From Microbulbifer sp. A4B17 (GTDB lineage: Bacteria > Pseudomonadota > Gammaproteobacteria > Pseudomonadales > Cellvibrionaceae): DNA of 64,000 bases. The stretch covers positions 2,676,501 through 2,740,500 of the forward strand of contig NZ_CP029064.1 of the NCBI RefSeq assembly GCF_003076275.1. Direction: 5' to 3'. The notes beneath the pieces were generated by a model. The model was not told the origin of the DNA and did no database searches. It saw only the letters and a program-made list of their open reading frames with translations. This document shows, piece by piece, positions 27,506 through 35,778 of this stretch. Position 1 is the stretch's first letter, and every line of letters begins with the position of its first letter. The position numbers and the translations under genes were made by a program.

Positions 27506-29719
27506 CTAGGCACTACCCAACCAGCGAGCCAGGGTTTCCCGAAGGAGATCTTTACTGAGAGGCTTTGTCAGATAATCATCCATACCGGCAGCCAGGCATC
27601 GGCCTTCAAACTGCTCTTCAGTGGTACTGGTTACTGCAACAATTGGCAGACGGTCATCCGGACGATGCTCAGATTCCCAGCGACGCAGAATTTCGATAAT
27701 CTGGGCGCTGTGGTCCGTATTTTGTTGGCAGTCCACCAACACAAGGTCGTAATGACCCTCCGACAGGCGAACCAGTGCATCATCCGCGTCTACAGCTATA
27801 TCTACCTGATAACCTAAAGCCTGAAGCATTTCTTCGGTCACCCATTGGTGGGGACGAGACTCTTCGACCAATAGCAAAGAGTAATGGCGTGGCTGGTCGG
27901 CGCCTCCCGTAACTACCCTGCGACAACTTCTTTTTACCCCACCAAACAATAAAGCGACCAGGGCATCGTGCAGCTCTTTACGGGTTACAGGACGCCCCAA
28001 ATACTGGGCTGATGGCAATAACTGCTGGAGGTGAGCGAACTCACTTTTCTGCCCAAAGCCACCGAGGCATACCAGGCGGCTTTCTTTGTCCCCCTCCCCT
28101 TGGGATTTTTCAAAGAAGGGGGTGATGCAATTAAAGAGAGTTGAGTCCCCCATTGCCGGCGCCATCATTACCAGCTGATCACGTTCAACCGCTTGGCGAA
28201 GTAGCTGTTGAACCTCACACTCACAACCTTCGCACCAGCGAATAGATTTTACATCCATCCCAAAAGAGCGCAGCACCTGCACAAGCCCGGAGATAAACAG
28301 TCCTTTTTGGTGGATCAATAGAACTTCAGTATCCTGTAACTTGCGGTCGGGGGTGAGATAAGTCCTCTGGTTTTGTTCGGTGGAATACTTGATTACGACC
28401 TGATACCGGTTGCCATCCGGTGTTGAATGCAACTGTAGATAGCCCCCCATGGCCTCTGCCAGGCCCTTGGCAATCGACAGGCCAAGGCCCGTAGTTACCT
28501 GGGTGGTATCCATACGGGAGAAGGCACCGAACAGTTCGCTCTCATCCGGCAATATCTCACCGCGTCCGTCATCCATCAGGGTGATCGAGAGTTGGCCTTC
28601 AACCGTGGTGATCGGGTTGTAAGATACCTCCCCCCACAATTCTCCTCTCTGGGCAATGCCTGTAGCAGAATCCACCAGGTTGCGTATCAGTTGGGCTGTC
28701 TTGCGGTTATCGCCTATCACCATCACCGGGAGATTGTCATCAATCTGGAAGTTGAACTCCAACTCCTGGCTATGGGCTGCTCTCGCTGCAAATTTGAACG
28801 ATTTCTCGACTGTCTTGACCAGGTTAAAAGGTCCCTGGCGCAACCGGATATCTTTGCGTGCCACACGGGTGAACAGGCCTACATTATCAACCAGCTTAAG
28901 CTGCTGACTGCTGGCTGTCTTGGCCAGCTCCACCCACTCCCGCTGTCTGTCGCTTAATGGCTCTGCTTCCAGCAGTGCCAGGGCACCAAGGGAGTCAGAC
29001 AACTGACTGCGAAATTCCTGACCGATATTGGCAATAAACTCATTGGTCAATTCAACTGCCGCTTCAGAGTGTTTGCGCGCAGCAGCCAAACTGCTGGCCC
29101 GCTGTTGCAACTCTTGCATCGCTGACAGGCGCTCCCAATAGTTCTCGGACTCACGCCGTCCCTGATGAGCTGTCAACCAGATAAAGGCGAGCGTAAGGGT
29201 CCCGTAGATAGTCCCTAGAATCATGCCTGAGAACAGGGCCATTAGCGCTGCGGGTAATAGAGAGGTTGCGGTGAACCAGGACAGGAATCGGTGATAGGGA
29301 GAGAATACGGTTGTAACGCTGGAGCAAAAGATTACGGAGTAGATCCACAGAAAGTGGGTCTCGGGAGCGAACCCCATCAAGTAGACAAAATAAAATAGGG
29401 TAATGCCCCACCAGGCTGAACCGATAATCGAGAACAAAAAGTAGCGATTGCGCCAGCGATTGGGTCCGGAACTATAGAGATGGTCAAAGCGAAAAACGTA
29501 GTAGCCCCTAATCAGGGTCAGCACTACCAGGCCGACGCCCATAGTCAACAACAGGCGTGGAGCCTCAAGACGCATATCACCGATAGAGGCGGCAATCAGA
29601 AACGCAAAAAGGGAGAGCACCATGCCTCGCCGGGTATACTTGGCGATACGCATATCCGTTGCTCGGCAAATACGTCTGTCTTTTTGAACCTTGAGTTCAG
29701 GGCGATCAAATATGGACAT
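27506..29719 (-). CDS. Hybrid sensor kinase lacking the phospho-acceptor histidine
   Basis: A 737-residue membrane protein. About six hydrophobic segments fill residues 30-185, followed by a coiled coil and a HisKA-like helix pair at 225-270. The H box should read like FLANMSHE; here it is EFIANIGQEFRSQL, with Gln234 (codon CAG) at the histidine position. The ATPase domain keeps DDGRGE (G1), LFGAFSRMD and TGLGLSIAKGLAEAMGG (G2), though the N box is divergent (NLVDSATGI). A degenerate receiver-like stretch (about 450-590) is followed by a complete receiver with Asp663 in DLVLVDCQQ and the lysine of YLTKPLS. It probably cannot autophosphorylate in the usual way and may act through a partner kinase. 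Confidence 0.85.
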   Translation of the reverse strand: MSIFDRPELKVQKDRRICRATDMRIAKYTRRGMVLSLFAFLIAASIGDMRLEAPRLLLTMGVGLVVLTLIRGYYVFRFDHLYSSGPNRWRNRYFLFSIIGSAWWGITLFYFVYLMGFAPETHFLWIYSVIFCSSVTTVFSPYHRFLSWFTATSLLPAALMALFSGMILGTIYGTLTLAFIWLTAHQGRRESENYWERLSAMQELQQRASSLAAARKHSEAAVELTNEFIANIGQEFRSQLSDSLGALALLEAEPLSDRQREWVELAKTASSQQLKLVDNVGLFTRVARKDIRLRQGPFNLVKTVEKSFKFAARAAHSQELEFNFQIDDNLPVMVIGDNRKTAQLIRNLVDSATGIAQRGELWGEVSYNPITTVEGQLSITLMDDGRGEILPDESELFGAFSRMDTTQVTTGLGLSIAKGLAEAMGGYLQLHSTPDGNRYQVVIKYSTEQNQRTYLTPDRKLQDTEVLLIHQKGLFISGLVQVLRSFGMDVKSIRWCEGCECEVQQLLRQAVERDQLVMMAPAMGDSTLFNCITPFFEKSQGEGDKESRLVCLGGFGQKSEFAHLQQLLPSAQYLGRPVTRKELHDALVALLFGGVKRSCRRVVTGGADQPRHYSLLLVEESRPHQWVTEEMLQALGYQVDIAVDADDALVRLSEGHYDLVLVDCQQNTDHSAQIIEILRRWESEHRPDDRLPIVAVTSTTEEQFEGRCLAAGMDDYLTKPLSKDLLRETLARWLGSA

Positions 29720-29765
29720 TGTGACCTTCCCTGGGAGACTGGGTATCCGATGCCATTGAAGCCCC

Positions 29766-29969
29766 CTAGCCTATTCCGAGTACTTCAACCATAACGGTTT
29801 TTATAAGAAATCCGAGCAACCCGAGGCCCAAGGCGAGGAACAAAATAAAGGTTCCAAATCTCCCGGCCTTGGAATCTTTTGCCAGATTCCAAACGATAAA
29901 CACCATGAATAGAATGAGTGCACCGATTCCCAACCACAGGGAGTATTCTTCAAACTGCTCAAATGTCAT
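29766..29969 (-). CDS. DUF2788-type small membrane protein
   Basis: A 67-residue protein with an acidic N-terminus (MTFEQFEEYSLWLG) and two transmembrane helices separated by the basic loop NLAKDSKAGRFG. The size and pattern match the DUF2788 proteins of gammaproteobacteria, of unknown function. It lies 46 bases upstream of the sensor-kinase gene on the same strand, and may be co-transcribed with it. Confidence 0.75.
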   Translation of the reverse strand: MTFEQFEEYSLWLGIGALILFMVFIVWNLAKDSKAGRFGTFILFLALGLGLLGFLIKTVMVEVLGIG

Positions 29970-30078
29970 GCGTACATTCGCTTAAAAAATTGGCGCGCAT
30001 TGTACAGTGCTTAAAGGCAACTGGTAAGTCATTGGTAAAATCTAGTCGATCACCGCTTCATTTGGCGTAACTATAGAT

Positions 30079-30351
30079 TCAAGCCCCTTGATAGTAATCC
30101 CCATCTTCTGAAGCGTGAGTGCCACAACGAAGCCTGCGGACTTCTTTATCCCGGTAGCGGCTATCATGCCAGCACCTCGGGAGCGGTTCACCAGACAGGA
30201 AGCATAAGTCAGTTTTATCGAAAACTTCGGGATCTTGAATTTCCTCTCCCCAAAGGTAGCGACCGACTACAGTCAGCTCGTAAGGATTGGAAAGTGTGAC
30301 GATATCAGCCACTTCTACCAAATGCTTGGAGGATATGTCTTTAAAAAGCAT
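30079..30351 (-). CDS. Conserved-looking hypothetical protein (90 aa)
   Basis: A 90-residue acidic, soluble protein opening MLFKDISSKHLVEVADIVTL. The centre holds FDKTDLCFLSGEPLPRCWHD, with two cysteines and a histidine that might form a metal or redox site. There is no signal peptide or helix in the membrane. No family is recognised. A purine-rich AGGAAAAAGGTGCC stretch precedes the ATG at a suitable distance, which supports translation. The 147 bases to the gspM stop hold a GGCCTGA/TCAGGCC hairpin at 30456-30480. Confidence 0.6.
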   Translation of the reverse strand: MLFKDISSKHLVEVADIVTLSNPYELTVVGRYLWGEEIQDPEVFDKTDLCFLSGEPLPRCWHDSRYRDKEVRRLRCGTHASEDGDYYQGA

Positions 30352-30499
30352 AGTGGCACCTTTTTCCTCGTTACTAAACTAGTATAGGGCTAAAGATGAC
30401 AATTCCGCCTAAAACCTCCTGGCCAAGGAATTTACGTAAGCGGTAGCTGGGGGAACTGGCCTGAATTCTATACTCAGGCCGTTCAGTGATGGGTGACTA

Positions 30500-30988
30500 T
30501 TAGCCTTCAATCGTCAATCGGGCAGATACCATACCCTCGTCGGCAAGAGCATCGAGGTTGATTGTCCGAACCGCCATTTTTTCCTGCATCAAACGATTGA
30601 GCCAGGGTTGCAGATCTTGATAGCGGACTTCCTCTATCCACAGGCGAATACGATTATCACCCTCTGGTTCAAAGCGCTTGATTACAATCTGGTTTTGTTT
30701 GGCAGCACCAGTGACCCGCTGCAGCAGAGTTCCTGAAGCGCCGCTTGAACCGCCGCCAGCTGGCTTAATTCGCTCCAGTGTTGGGCGCTGGCTTTGCATC
30801 CAGTTTACCAGTTCTCGGGTTTCCTCAGCTCGCAAGCGGGACTCATCAAAAAAGCCTTTTGCTGGGGAGTACAAACCATAGACAATAAAAATAATCGCCC
30901 CGAATATACTCAACAGACCCAGAGCTCTCTGGTCATTGGGCGGAAGTGCCTGCCATTTCTGGCGCCACTGTTCGATCTGTTCTTTCAT
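30500..30988 (-). CDS. gspM: Type II secretion protein GspM
   Basis: A 162-residue inner-membrane component of the type II secretion platform. A short cytoplasmic N-terminus (about 25 residues) is followed by one transmembrane helix (ALGLLSIFGAIIFIVYGLY), a coiled-coil segment and a ferredoxin-like periplasmic domain (LLQRVTGAAKQNQIVIKRFEPEGDNRIRLWIEEV) that pairs with GspL. It is the last gene of the gsp operon; no gspN follows. The start has a weak ribosome site. Confidence 0.9.
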   Translation of the reverse strand: MKEQIEQWRQKWQALPPNDQRALGLLSIFGAIIFIVYGLYSPAKGFFDESRLRAEETRELVNWMQSQRPTLERIKPAGGGSSGASGTLLQRVTGAAKQNQIVIKRFEPEGDNRIRLWIEEVRYQDLQPWLNRLMQEKMAVRTINLDALADEGMVSARLTIEG

Positions 30989-31044
30989 TATGTTGCTACC
31001 ACCAATCTCTTCTTACGTTTGGCTGCTCAATTACACCGCTGGCT

Positions 31045-32385
31045 TTAACGTAAGCGGATACGACCTGAAACGCCCTTCTTCAATTCATTCGCACCTAACA
31101 GGTCCGCTTTAATACCGCCGCCAGATAGCTTGCTGACAAATGCATCCAGATCCGACAGGTTTTCTGCCTGAAGCTGCAATACCATTTCCCCACGCTGACC
31201 ATCAAAACGCAGTGACTGCAATTTCAGTGCGCCGCCTTTGTGAGCGATCCAAATCTTGCTTAATTGCTGCATCTGGTTAGAAAAAGCACCGCCCTGATTT
31301 CCCGCACCCTTCAGGAAGCCCTCAAGCTGCCGGCGCATCTGTGCGGACGGCCGTGTATTGGGAAACAACTCGGTAAACATCGCCCGGGCTTCGTTTTCAG
31401 CTTGGTTACCTTGCCACTGATAAAAAGCTCCGGCCCCTACGAAGAACAACAACTGGACAACAAAGCAGGCTGCGGCAACCTTTGCCGGACGCATCCACCA
31501 AACCGCAGCACTCTTACTACTGGATAACTGATAATCCCCGGTTAACAGGTTTGTCAGGGATCCCGGCTTAAATCGTTCAATCAAAACTTCTTCCGCTGGG
31601 CGCTGGTTCAGCTGCAAGCCGTCACCAAACTGGGATTCCAGCTCCGCAACAACCAGCCCATCAGATTCGCCAGCACCTAGCAACACCACCTTCGTGCTAT
31701 CGATCGGCTCGCCACTTTCGGCATCTCCGTCGGTTTCAGTATCGCCGCCATCATCCAGCAGTGAGCCCAGTAACGGCTGCAGGAAGTCGCGATTCACCGT
31801 CAGGCCCTGCCCGGCACCTTTCCAGATATGCGCCTGCCCGCCATCCAGCCACAGGCGAATATCACCGTCGATCAAACTCAGTAATTCATATTCGGGCACT
31901 ACGGCAGCTAACGGCCATTGGAGGCGCTCCATCTGGGAGTGAAGCGCTTCTATTTTTTCTATATCAATAGCGTAAACACTGCAGAGGTCACCGGACCGGG
32001 GCCTGCAAGCAAAATGCAAATCCTCCACATCCTGGGCCAAGTGCTCTTCAACCATATAGCCAATGGCACTGGCCTGGCGGCGAGCGGCCTTGGGTATGGT
32101 TTCGAGGCCGCTCCATACCCAGTTACCTGGCACCATTAGCAGCGCCTTAGCTCCCTGGGGCAGATTGAGCTGAGGAACTTCGGGCTCCTCCTCTGGAACT
32201 ACAAAATCCGGATTAAATGCCTGGGCAAATTCCTCATCCAGGGCAACCTGTTGCCAGATACCCTCTTGCCACTGATGCAAGCGCAGAGTCAGGTCAGCTG
32301 TTTCACTCAGCCGCAACAGAACCAAAGACGATTGTGGGGGCGCTGCAGGGGCTTCAATCTCGTTAATGCTTTTCTTTTTAAACAT
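31045..32385 (-). CDS. gspL: Type II secretion protein GspL
   Basis: A 446-residue bitopic inner-membrane protein that recruits the ATPase GspE to the platform. The cytoplasmic actin-like domain (about 20-270) includes ALLMVPGNWVWSGLETIP, followed by one membrane helix (KVAAACFVVQLLFFVGAGAFY) and a periplasmic ferredoxin-like domain (LKLQSLRFDGQRGEMVLQLQAENLSDLDAF). It lies 11 bases after gspK. Confidence 0.92.
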   Translation of the reverse strand: MFKKKSINEIEAPAAPPQSSLVLLRLSETADLTLRLHQWQEGIWQQVALDEEFAQAFNPDFVVPEEEPEVPQLNLPQGAKALLMVPGNWVWSGLETIPKAARRQASAIGYMVEEHLAQDVEDLHFACRPRSGDLCSVYAIDIEKIEALHSQMERLQWPLAAVVPEYELLSLIDGDIRLWLDGGQAHIWKGAGQGLTVNRDFLQPLLGSLLDDGGDTETDGDAESGEPIDSTKVVLLGAGESDGLVVAELESQFGDGLQLNQRPAEEVLIERFKPGSLTNLLTGDYQLSSSKSAAVWWMRPAKVAAACFVVQLLFFVGAGAFYQWQGNQAENEARAMFTELFPNTRPSAQMRRQLEGFLKGAGNQGGAFSNQMQQLSKIWIAHKGGALKLQSLRFDGQRGEMVLQLQAENLSDLDAFVSKLSGGGIKADLLGANELKKGVSGRIRLR

Positions 32386-32396
32386 ACAATTTCTAA

Positions 32397-33398
32397 CTAT
32401 TCGCTCTCTTCAGTGCTTTCGTAGTCGAGTAGCTCCTGCATCATTTGACCAGAAAAGGCCCGGCGCTGGCGCTGGCGTACCCGAACCGAGCCATCTGTGC
32501 TATCCCGAACAAGGGCGGATTCCCAATACTGCCGGTATTCGCCATCTTCCCCGAGTTGGACAGCAATACGCGCCAGAAAGTGCTGGCTTTGATAGGTAAA
32601 AGGTCCCGAGTTGGCGATTTCGTAGTCCGCATATTCACTCGAATCACTGATATAGCCACCAGACTCGCGGAGCTGTACCAGTTTGGAAACACTCGCAGAA
32701 GGTTCAACCGCCTCAATCAGCTCCTCGGAAGCCGTGTTGATATTTACCAGGGTTCCTGTTTCCGGGAGGGCGCAGAGAAAAGGCACTAGCTTCTGCCAAT
32801 CCTCCATCTCCATATCCACTACCGATGACAACTCAGAGATATCACTAATCATTATGTCCGGAGTTCTATGGGCAAGTTCCCTACCGAGATAGCCGTCGTC
32901 CTCTGTCCCAGAGGTTCGCGGGGTATCGCCGTCGTCCACCCAGTCTGCAATTGACTTGGCCAACTCAGACTTGCCAGTGACGTTATTCACCAAACGCTGG
33001 AAGATCTCGAATTGATCACTATCGCTGCTATCAGACAAATTATTCACGTTAAAACATGAATGTAAGTCCTTGATATTCATGCGAATCTTACCGTTATCCG
33101 GATTAAACTGCAGAACTGGGAATGCCCAGGCCTCAAGGGCGTGATCCGCAGTTTCCTCCTCTTCCTGGTCTTCCTCGAAATCCTCCAACAGTGCTACCCG
33201 AGTCCAGGCTTCAGCAGCTTCAACAAATTCTGCAAGCTGCGTATTAGCAAGCAGTGCACCGCTACGAGAAATCGCGATTTGATCCCGCAAGATGGCGTGG
33301 GACACTGCCGCGATGGCTATCACCATCACCAGTAATACAACAATCAGAGCTACCCCTCTTTGACCACCCAGCAGCGTCGGCATGTTTCTACTCTTCAT
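32397..33398 (-). CDS. gspK: Type II secretion minor pseudopilin GspK
   Basis: A 333-residue tip pseudopilin. The prepilin cleavage region reads GGQRGVALIVVLLVMVIAIAA; as usual for GspK, the residue at mature position 5 is not glutamate. The large globular domain carries SCFNVNNL and the calcium-site region VDDGDTPRTSG. With GspI and GspJ it forms the tip that starts pseudopilus assembly. It lies 3 bases after gspJ. A start at residue 6 (MPTLLGG) is possible. Confidence 0.93.
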   Translation of the reverse strand: MKSRNMPTLLGGQRGVALIVVLLVMVIAIAAVSHAILRDQIAISRSGALLANTQLAEFVEAAEAWTRVALLEDFEEDQEEEETADHALEAWAFPVLQFNPDNGKIRMNIKDLHSCFNVNNLSDSSDSDQFEIFQRLVNNVTGKSELAKSIADWVDDGDTPRTSGTEDDGYLGRELAHRTPDIMISDISELSSVVDMEMEDWQKLVPFLCALPETGTLVNINTASEELIEAVEPSASVSKLVQLRESGGYISDSSEYADYEIANSGPFTYQSQHFLARIAVQLGEDGEYRQYWESALVRDSTDGSVRVRQRQRRAFSGQMMQELLDYESTEESE

Positions 33399-33401
33399 TG
33401 C

Positions 33402-34130
33402 CTAAGTACCGTCGCCATCATCACCGTCGTCATCAGAAGAGCTGTCTTCCTCTGATAGTATCTGGAAAACACGACGAATCTCCCCGTACTGCCGAGTGAC
33501 AATGACGAACTCTATAGCCTGGGGAAGGCGCGTATCCGCTTCGGTTGTGGAAGTAGTTGTGCTGAGGGGCGGCCACTGAGCAACCCAGGCATTGCTGTCC
33601 GGGTCCAGATATTGAAGACTCAAGCTTTCAACCCCCATTAGAAGGGGCTCAGCGATGGGCTCAGAATCGGGAGATCGATCCAAGACCTGCCAGCGACCGC
33701 GCAACAGCAGCCCACCGATATCCTCGCCCTCCTCTCCAGTACCGATAGTCAGAGAGTCAGATTCAAGATCCTCGGCGTAACCGATGCTATAGCTCAAGCG
33801 CAACAACTCTCCCCGAGGTTCACCAGTGAGGTTTGCCGCACCAAGACGAGTAAACTCCAGCTCGTCTTCATCACCGCGCAACGCGGGCTCGTAGCCGCTA
33901 TAGGCATTTTTAACTGCACGAGCAGTAACCTGGCGGAAATCATTATCTATGCGGTACATCGCCATGGAAAAGCGGCGCAGCTGCTCCGCTCTCTGGTCCA
34001 CCATCTCTTCGGTATCAAAAAAGAGCCCCAACAGAGAAAAAGAGCCAACACTGATAATCGCGACCAGGATTAAAACAACGAGAACTTCAACGAGGGTAAA
34101 GCCCGATTGGCTGGGAAGGCGCATAGACAT
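33402..34130 (-). CDS. gspJ: Type II secretion minor pseudopilin GspJ
   Basis: A 242-residue minor pseudopilin with the prepilin peptidase site SQSG/FTLVEVLVVLIL near the N-terminus (Glu5 present) and the GspJ motif RRFSMAMYRIDNDFRQV. The C-terminus ends in a very acidic Ser/Asp-rich tail (about 15 residues) not usual for the family, possibly a calcium- or salt-adapted extension. It lies 5 bases from gspI. Confidence 0.92.
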   Translation of the reverse strand: MSMRLPSQSGFTLVEVLVVLILVAIISVGSFSLLGLFFDTEEMVDQRAEQLRRFSMAMYRIDNDFRQVTARAVKNAYSGYEPALRGDEDELEFTRLGAANLTGEPRGELLRLSYSIGYAEDLESDSLTIGTGEEGEDIGGLLLRGRWQVLDRSPDSEPIAEPLLMGVESLSLQYLDPDSNAWVAQWPPLSTTTSTTEADTRLPQAIEFVIVTRQYGEIRRVFQILSEEDSSSDDDGDDGDGT

Positions 34131-34135
34131 TTCAG

Positions 34136-34507
34136 TTACTCCTCCGCAGCCCAGGCATCCAGGGTCAAGGTTGGGTATTCTGCATCCAGGTGGCCTACCT
34201 CAATAATGATATGGCGCAAGCGCTCATTGCTGGTGGCTTCCACACGAGCAGTCACTTCCCACTCCTGCTGTCCGAGTACCACCTGATCTGTTTGTTCACC
34301 CAATGGGGGCCAGGGAGTCTGCACGCGAACCTGGGAGAGTACCTGTTGGGCAACCCAGTTTGCAGAGAGGCGATCTTCCATCACCCGCTGTTGGCGAACA
34401 CTGCGCTGCATAGCCTGCAAAACACTCGCAGCAATAACCCCAAAAATCACCAGGGCTATCAGAACTTCAACCAGAGTAAAGCCGCGCTGGGTACCCTTAA
34501 AATTCAT
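34136..34507 (-). CDS. gspI: Type II secretion minor pseudopilin GspI
   Basis: A 123-residue minor pseudopilin with leader MNFKGTQRG and mature start FTLVEVLIALVIFGVIAA. The GspI signature NWVAQQVLSQVR follows. It forms the tip complex with GspJ and GspK. The start overlaps the end of gspH by 11 bases. Confidence 0.92.
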   Translation of the reverse strand: MNFKGTQRGFTLVEVLIALVIFGVIAASVLQAMQRSVRQQRVMEDRLSANWVAQQVLSQVRVQTPWPPLGEQTDQVVLGQQEWEVTARVEATSNERLRHIIIEVGHLDAEYPTLTLDAWAAEE

Positions 34508-35072
34508 CGGCCTGCCACTCTAGCTGCAATCCATTCAGACTGGTGTAAGAAATGGTTGCACCACGAACATCGTCACCATTCTCGACAAGGTACATGGCAA
34601 CTTCCACTGGAAGTACCTCTCCACTGGAGAGGGCGACAAACTGCGGGATCACACGATCTTCATCGGTCTCTTCCGCAAACTCCGTTGATTCTACCGAGGG
34701 CAGTTCAGCCTCGGTAATTACCTCAAGTCGGATAATTTCCGGCAGTTCATGGGTGGCAAAACGCGCAGCGCGCCTGCCAGTCACCACCGTATCCAACGGC
34801 AGCCAAGTCATGGTTTCCTGCTCAAAATGCACCACACTGTAGGTGCCCTGCTCAAAAACAACGCCATAGTGCATTTTGTCAATAAGGGCCCGGTCTGCCA
34901 CCAACTGCAACAGGGCTGACAGGCGCTGGGCTTCTTTTTGCCAGACACGCCCAGCCGAGTTCCCCATCGACAGAGTCGCCATCCCCGCCAAAGAAGCGAT
35001 GATGACGATCACTACCAACAGCTCAATCAGCGTAAAGCCACGGCTTCGACCGATTCTGTACATTGAATACAA
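34497..35072 (-). CDS. gspH: Type II secretion minor pseudopilin GspH
   Basis: A 191-residue pseudopilin connecting the tip to the shaft of major pseudopilin. Leader and mature start read RSRG/FTLIELLVVIVIIASLAG; the C-terminal part is a GspH-type beta domain (HYGVVFEQGTYSVVHFEQETM). It starts 10 bases after gspG and overlaps gspI by 11. Confidence 0.92.
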   Translation of the reverse strand: MYSMYRIGRSRGFTLIELLVVIVIIASLAGMATLSMGNSAGRVWQKEAQRLSALLQLVADRALIDKMHYGVVFEQGTYSVVHFEQETMTWLPLDTVVTGRRAARFATHELPEIIRLEVITEAELPSVESTEFAEETDEDRVIPQFVALSSGEVLPVEVAMYLVENGDDVRGATISYTSLNGLQLEWQADEF

Positions 35073-35082
35073 ATTTCAGGTG

Positions 35083-35511
35083 TTACAGGTCAGTAACGTA
35101 GATATCAGCAGCTTCACCCTCGCCACCTGCTTTGCCATCAGCACCGAGGGTGAACAGGTCGTAGGCACCGGCACTGCCCGGGCTGATGTATTGATACTCG
35201 TAGCCCCAAGGATCTTTTGGCGCTTTCTTAAGGTAAGGCTCAGTCCAGTTTTTTGCCTCGGGGAAACCGGAGGGACGGGATACCAGTGCCTGCAAGCCCT
35301 GATCAGAGCTGGGATAAACAAAGTTATCCATGCGGTAAAGATCCAGTGCAGTCTCAATTGCTTTCAGGTCAACCCTGGCCGCTTTCATACGAGCTTCCCC
35401 GGTCTTACCAAGAACGTTAGGTACAACCAGTGCACCAAGGACCCCGAGAATTACGATAACCACCATAATTTCAATCAGGGTAAAGCCACCACTTTTACGT
35501 AGGGTTTTCAT
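35083..35511 (-). CDS. gspG: Type II secretion major pseudopilin GspG
   Basis: A 142-residue major pseudopilin. Leader MKTLRKSGG is followed by FTLIEIMVVIVILGVLGALV (Glu5 present) and the GspG core KAARVDLKAIETALDLYRMDN, YPSSDQGLQALV and DPWGYEYQYISPG. The acidic calcium-binding loop is near the C-terminus (SLG replaced by FTLGADGKAGGEGEAADI). GGAGAG precedes the ATG. A perfect hairpin lies 39 bases upstream, and the mini-pseudopilin gene just beyond it. Confidence 0.95.
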   Translation of the reverse strand: MKTLRKSGGFTLIEIMVVIVILGVLGALVVPNVLGKTGEARMKAARVDLKAIETALDLYRMDNFVYPSSDQGLQALVSRPSGFPEAKNWTEPYLKKAPKDPWGYEYQYISPGSAGAYDLFTLGADGKAGGEGEAADIYVTDL

Positions 35512-35549
35512 TTTTCTCTCCTAGTTCACTCAAACTCTGGGAACCCCAA

Positions 35550-35573
35550 GGGTCACGATACCCTTCGTGACCC
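35550..35573 (-). other. Hairpin in the gspG leader
   Basis: A perfect 9-bp dyad GGGTCACGA/TCGTGACCC with a six-base loop lies between the mini-pseudopilin gene and gspG. No T-run follows on the minus strand, so it looks like an RNA-processing or stabilising element. That would let the abundant major pseudopilin be made in excess of other operon products. Confidence 0.55.
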
Positions 35574-35620
35574 CAATTATTTAAAAGTCACCAAATTACT
35601 AAATTACACGATTCCCCAAC

Positions 35621-35722
35621 CTAAAGCAGCAACATGCCCAGCAAAACTGCTGCTCCCAGCCCAACGAGAATCTTCGACGCCTCTAGCAGTGTAAAGCCGG
35701 CGTTGTTGCGCAAGGATTTCAT
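35621..35722 (-). CDS. 33-residue mini-pseudopilin between gspF and gspG
   Basis: A complete small gene preceded by GGGAGG at a normal distance from its ATG (35722-35720) and ending in TAG. The product starts MKSLRNNAGFTLLEAS: a basic leader, the prepilin peptidase glycine, then F-T-L-L-E with Glu at mature position 5. The rest is a hydrophobic helix ending GMLLL. After cleavage only a 24-residue membrane helix would remain, with no globular head. The leader resembles that of GspG (MKTLRKSGG), so it could be a truncated gspG duplicate kept for a purpose, or a decaying relic. The intact leader, ribosome site and clean stop favour a real peptide. Confidence 0.65.
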   Translation of the reverse strand: MKSLRNNAGFTLLEASKILVGLGAAVLLGMLLL

Positions 35723-35778
35723 ATCGACCTCCCAAGGCACCTACACACTCACTCTTTGACCTACACCTCATTTGAGCA

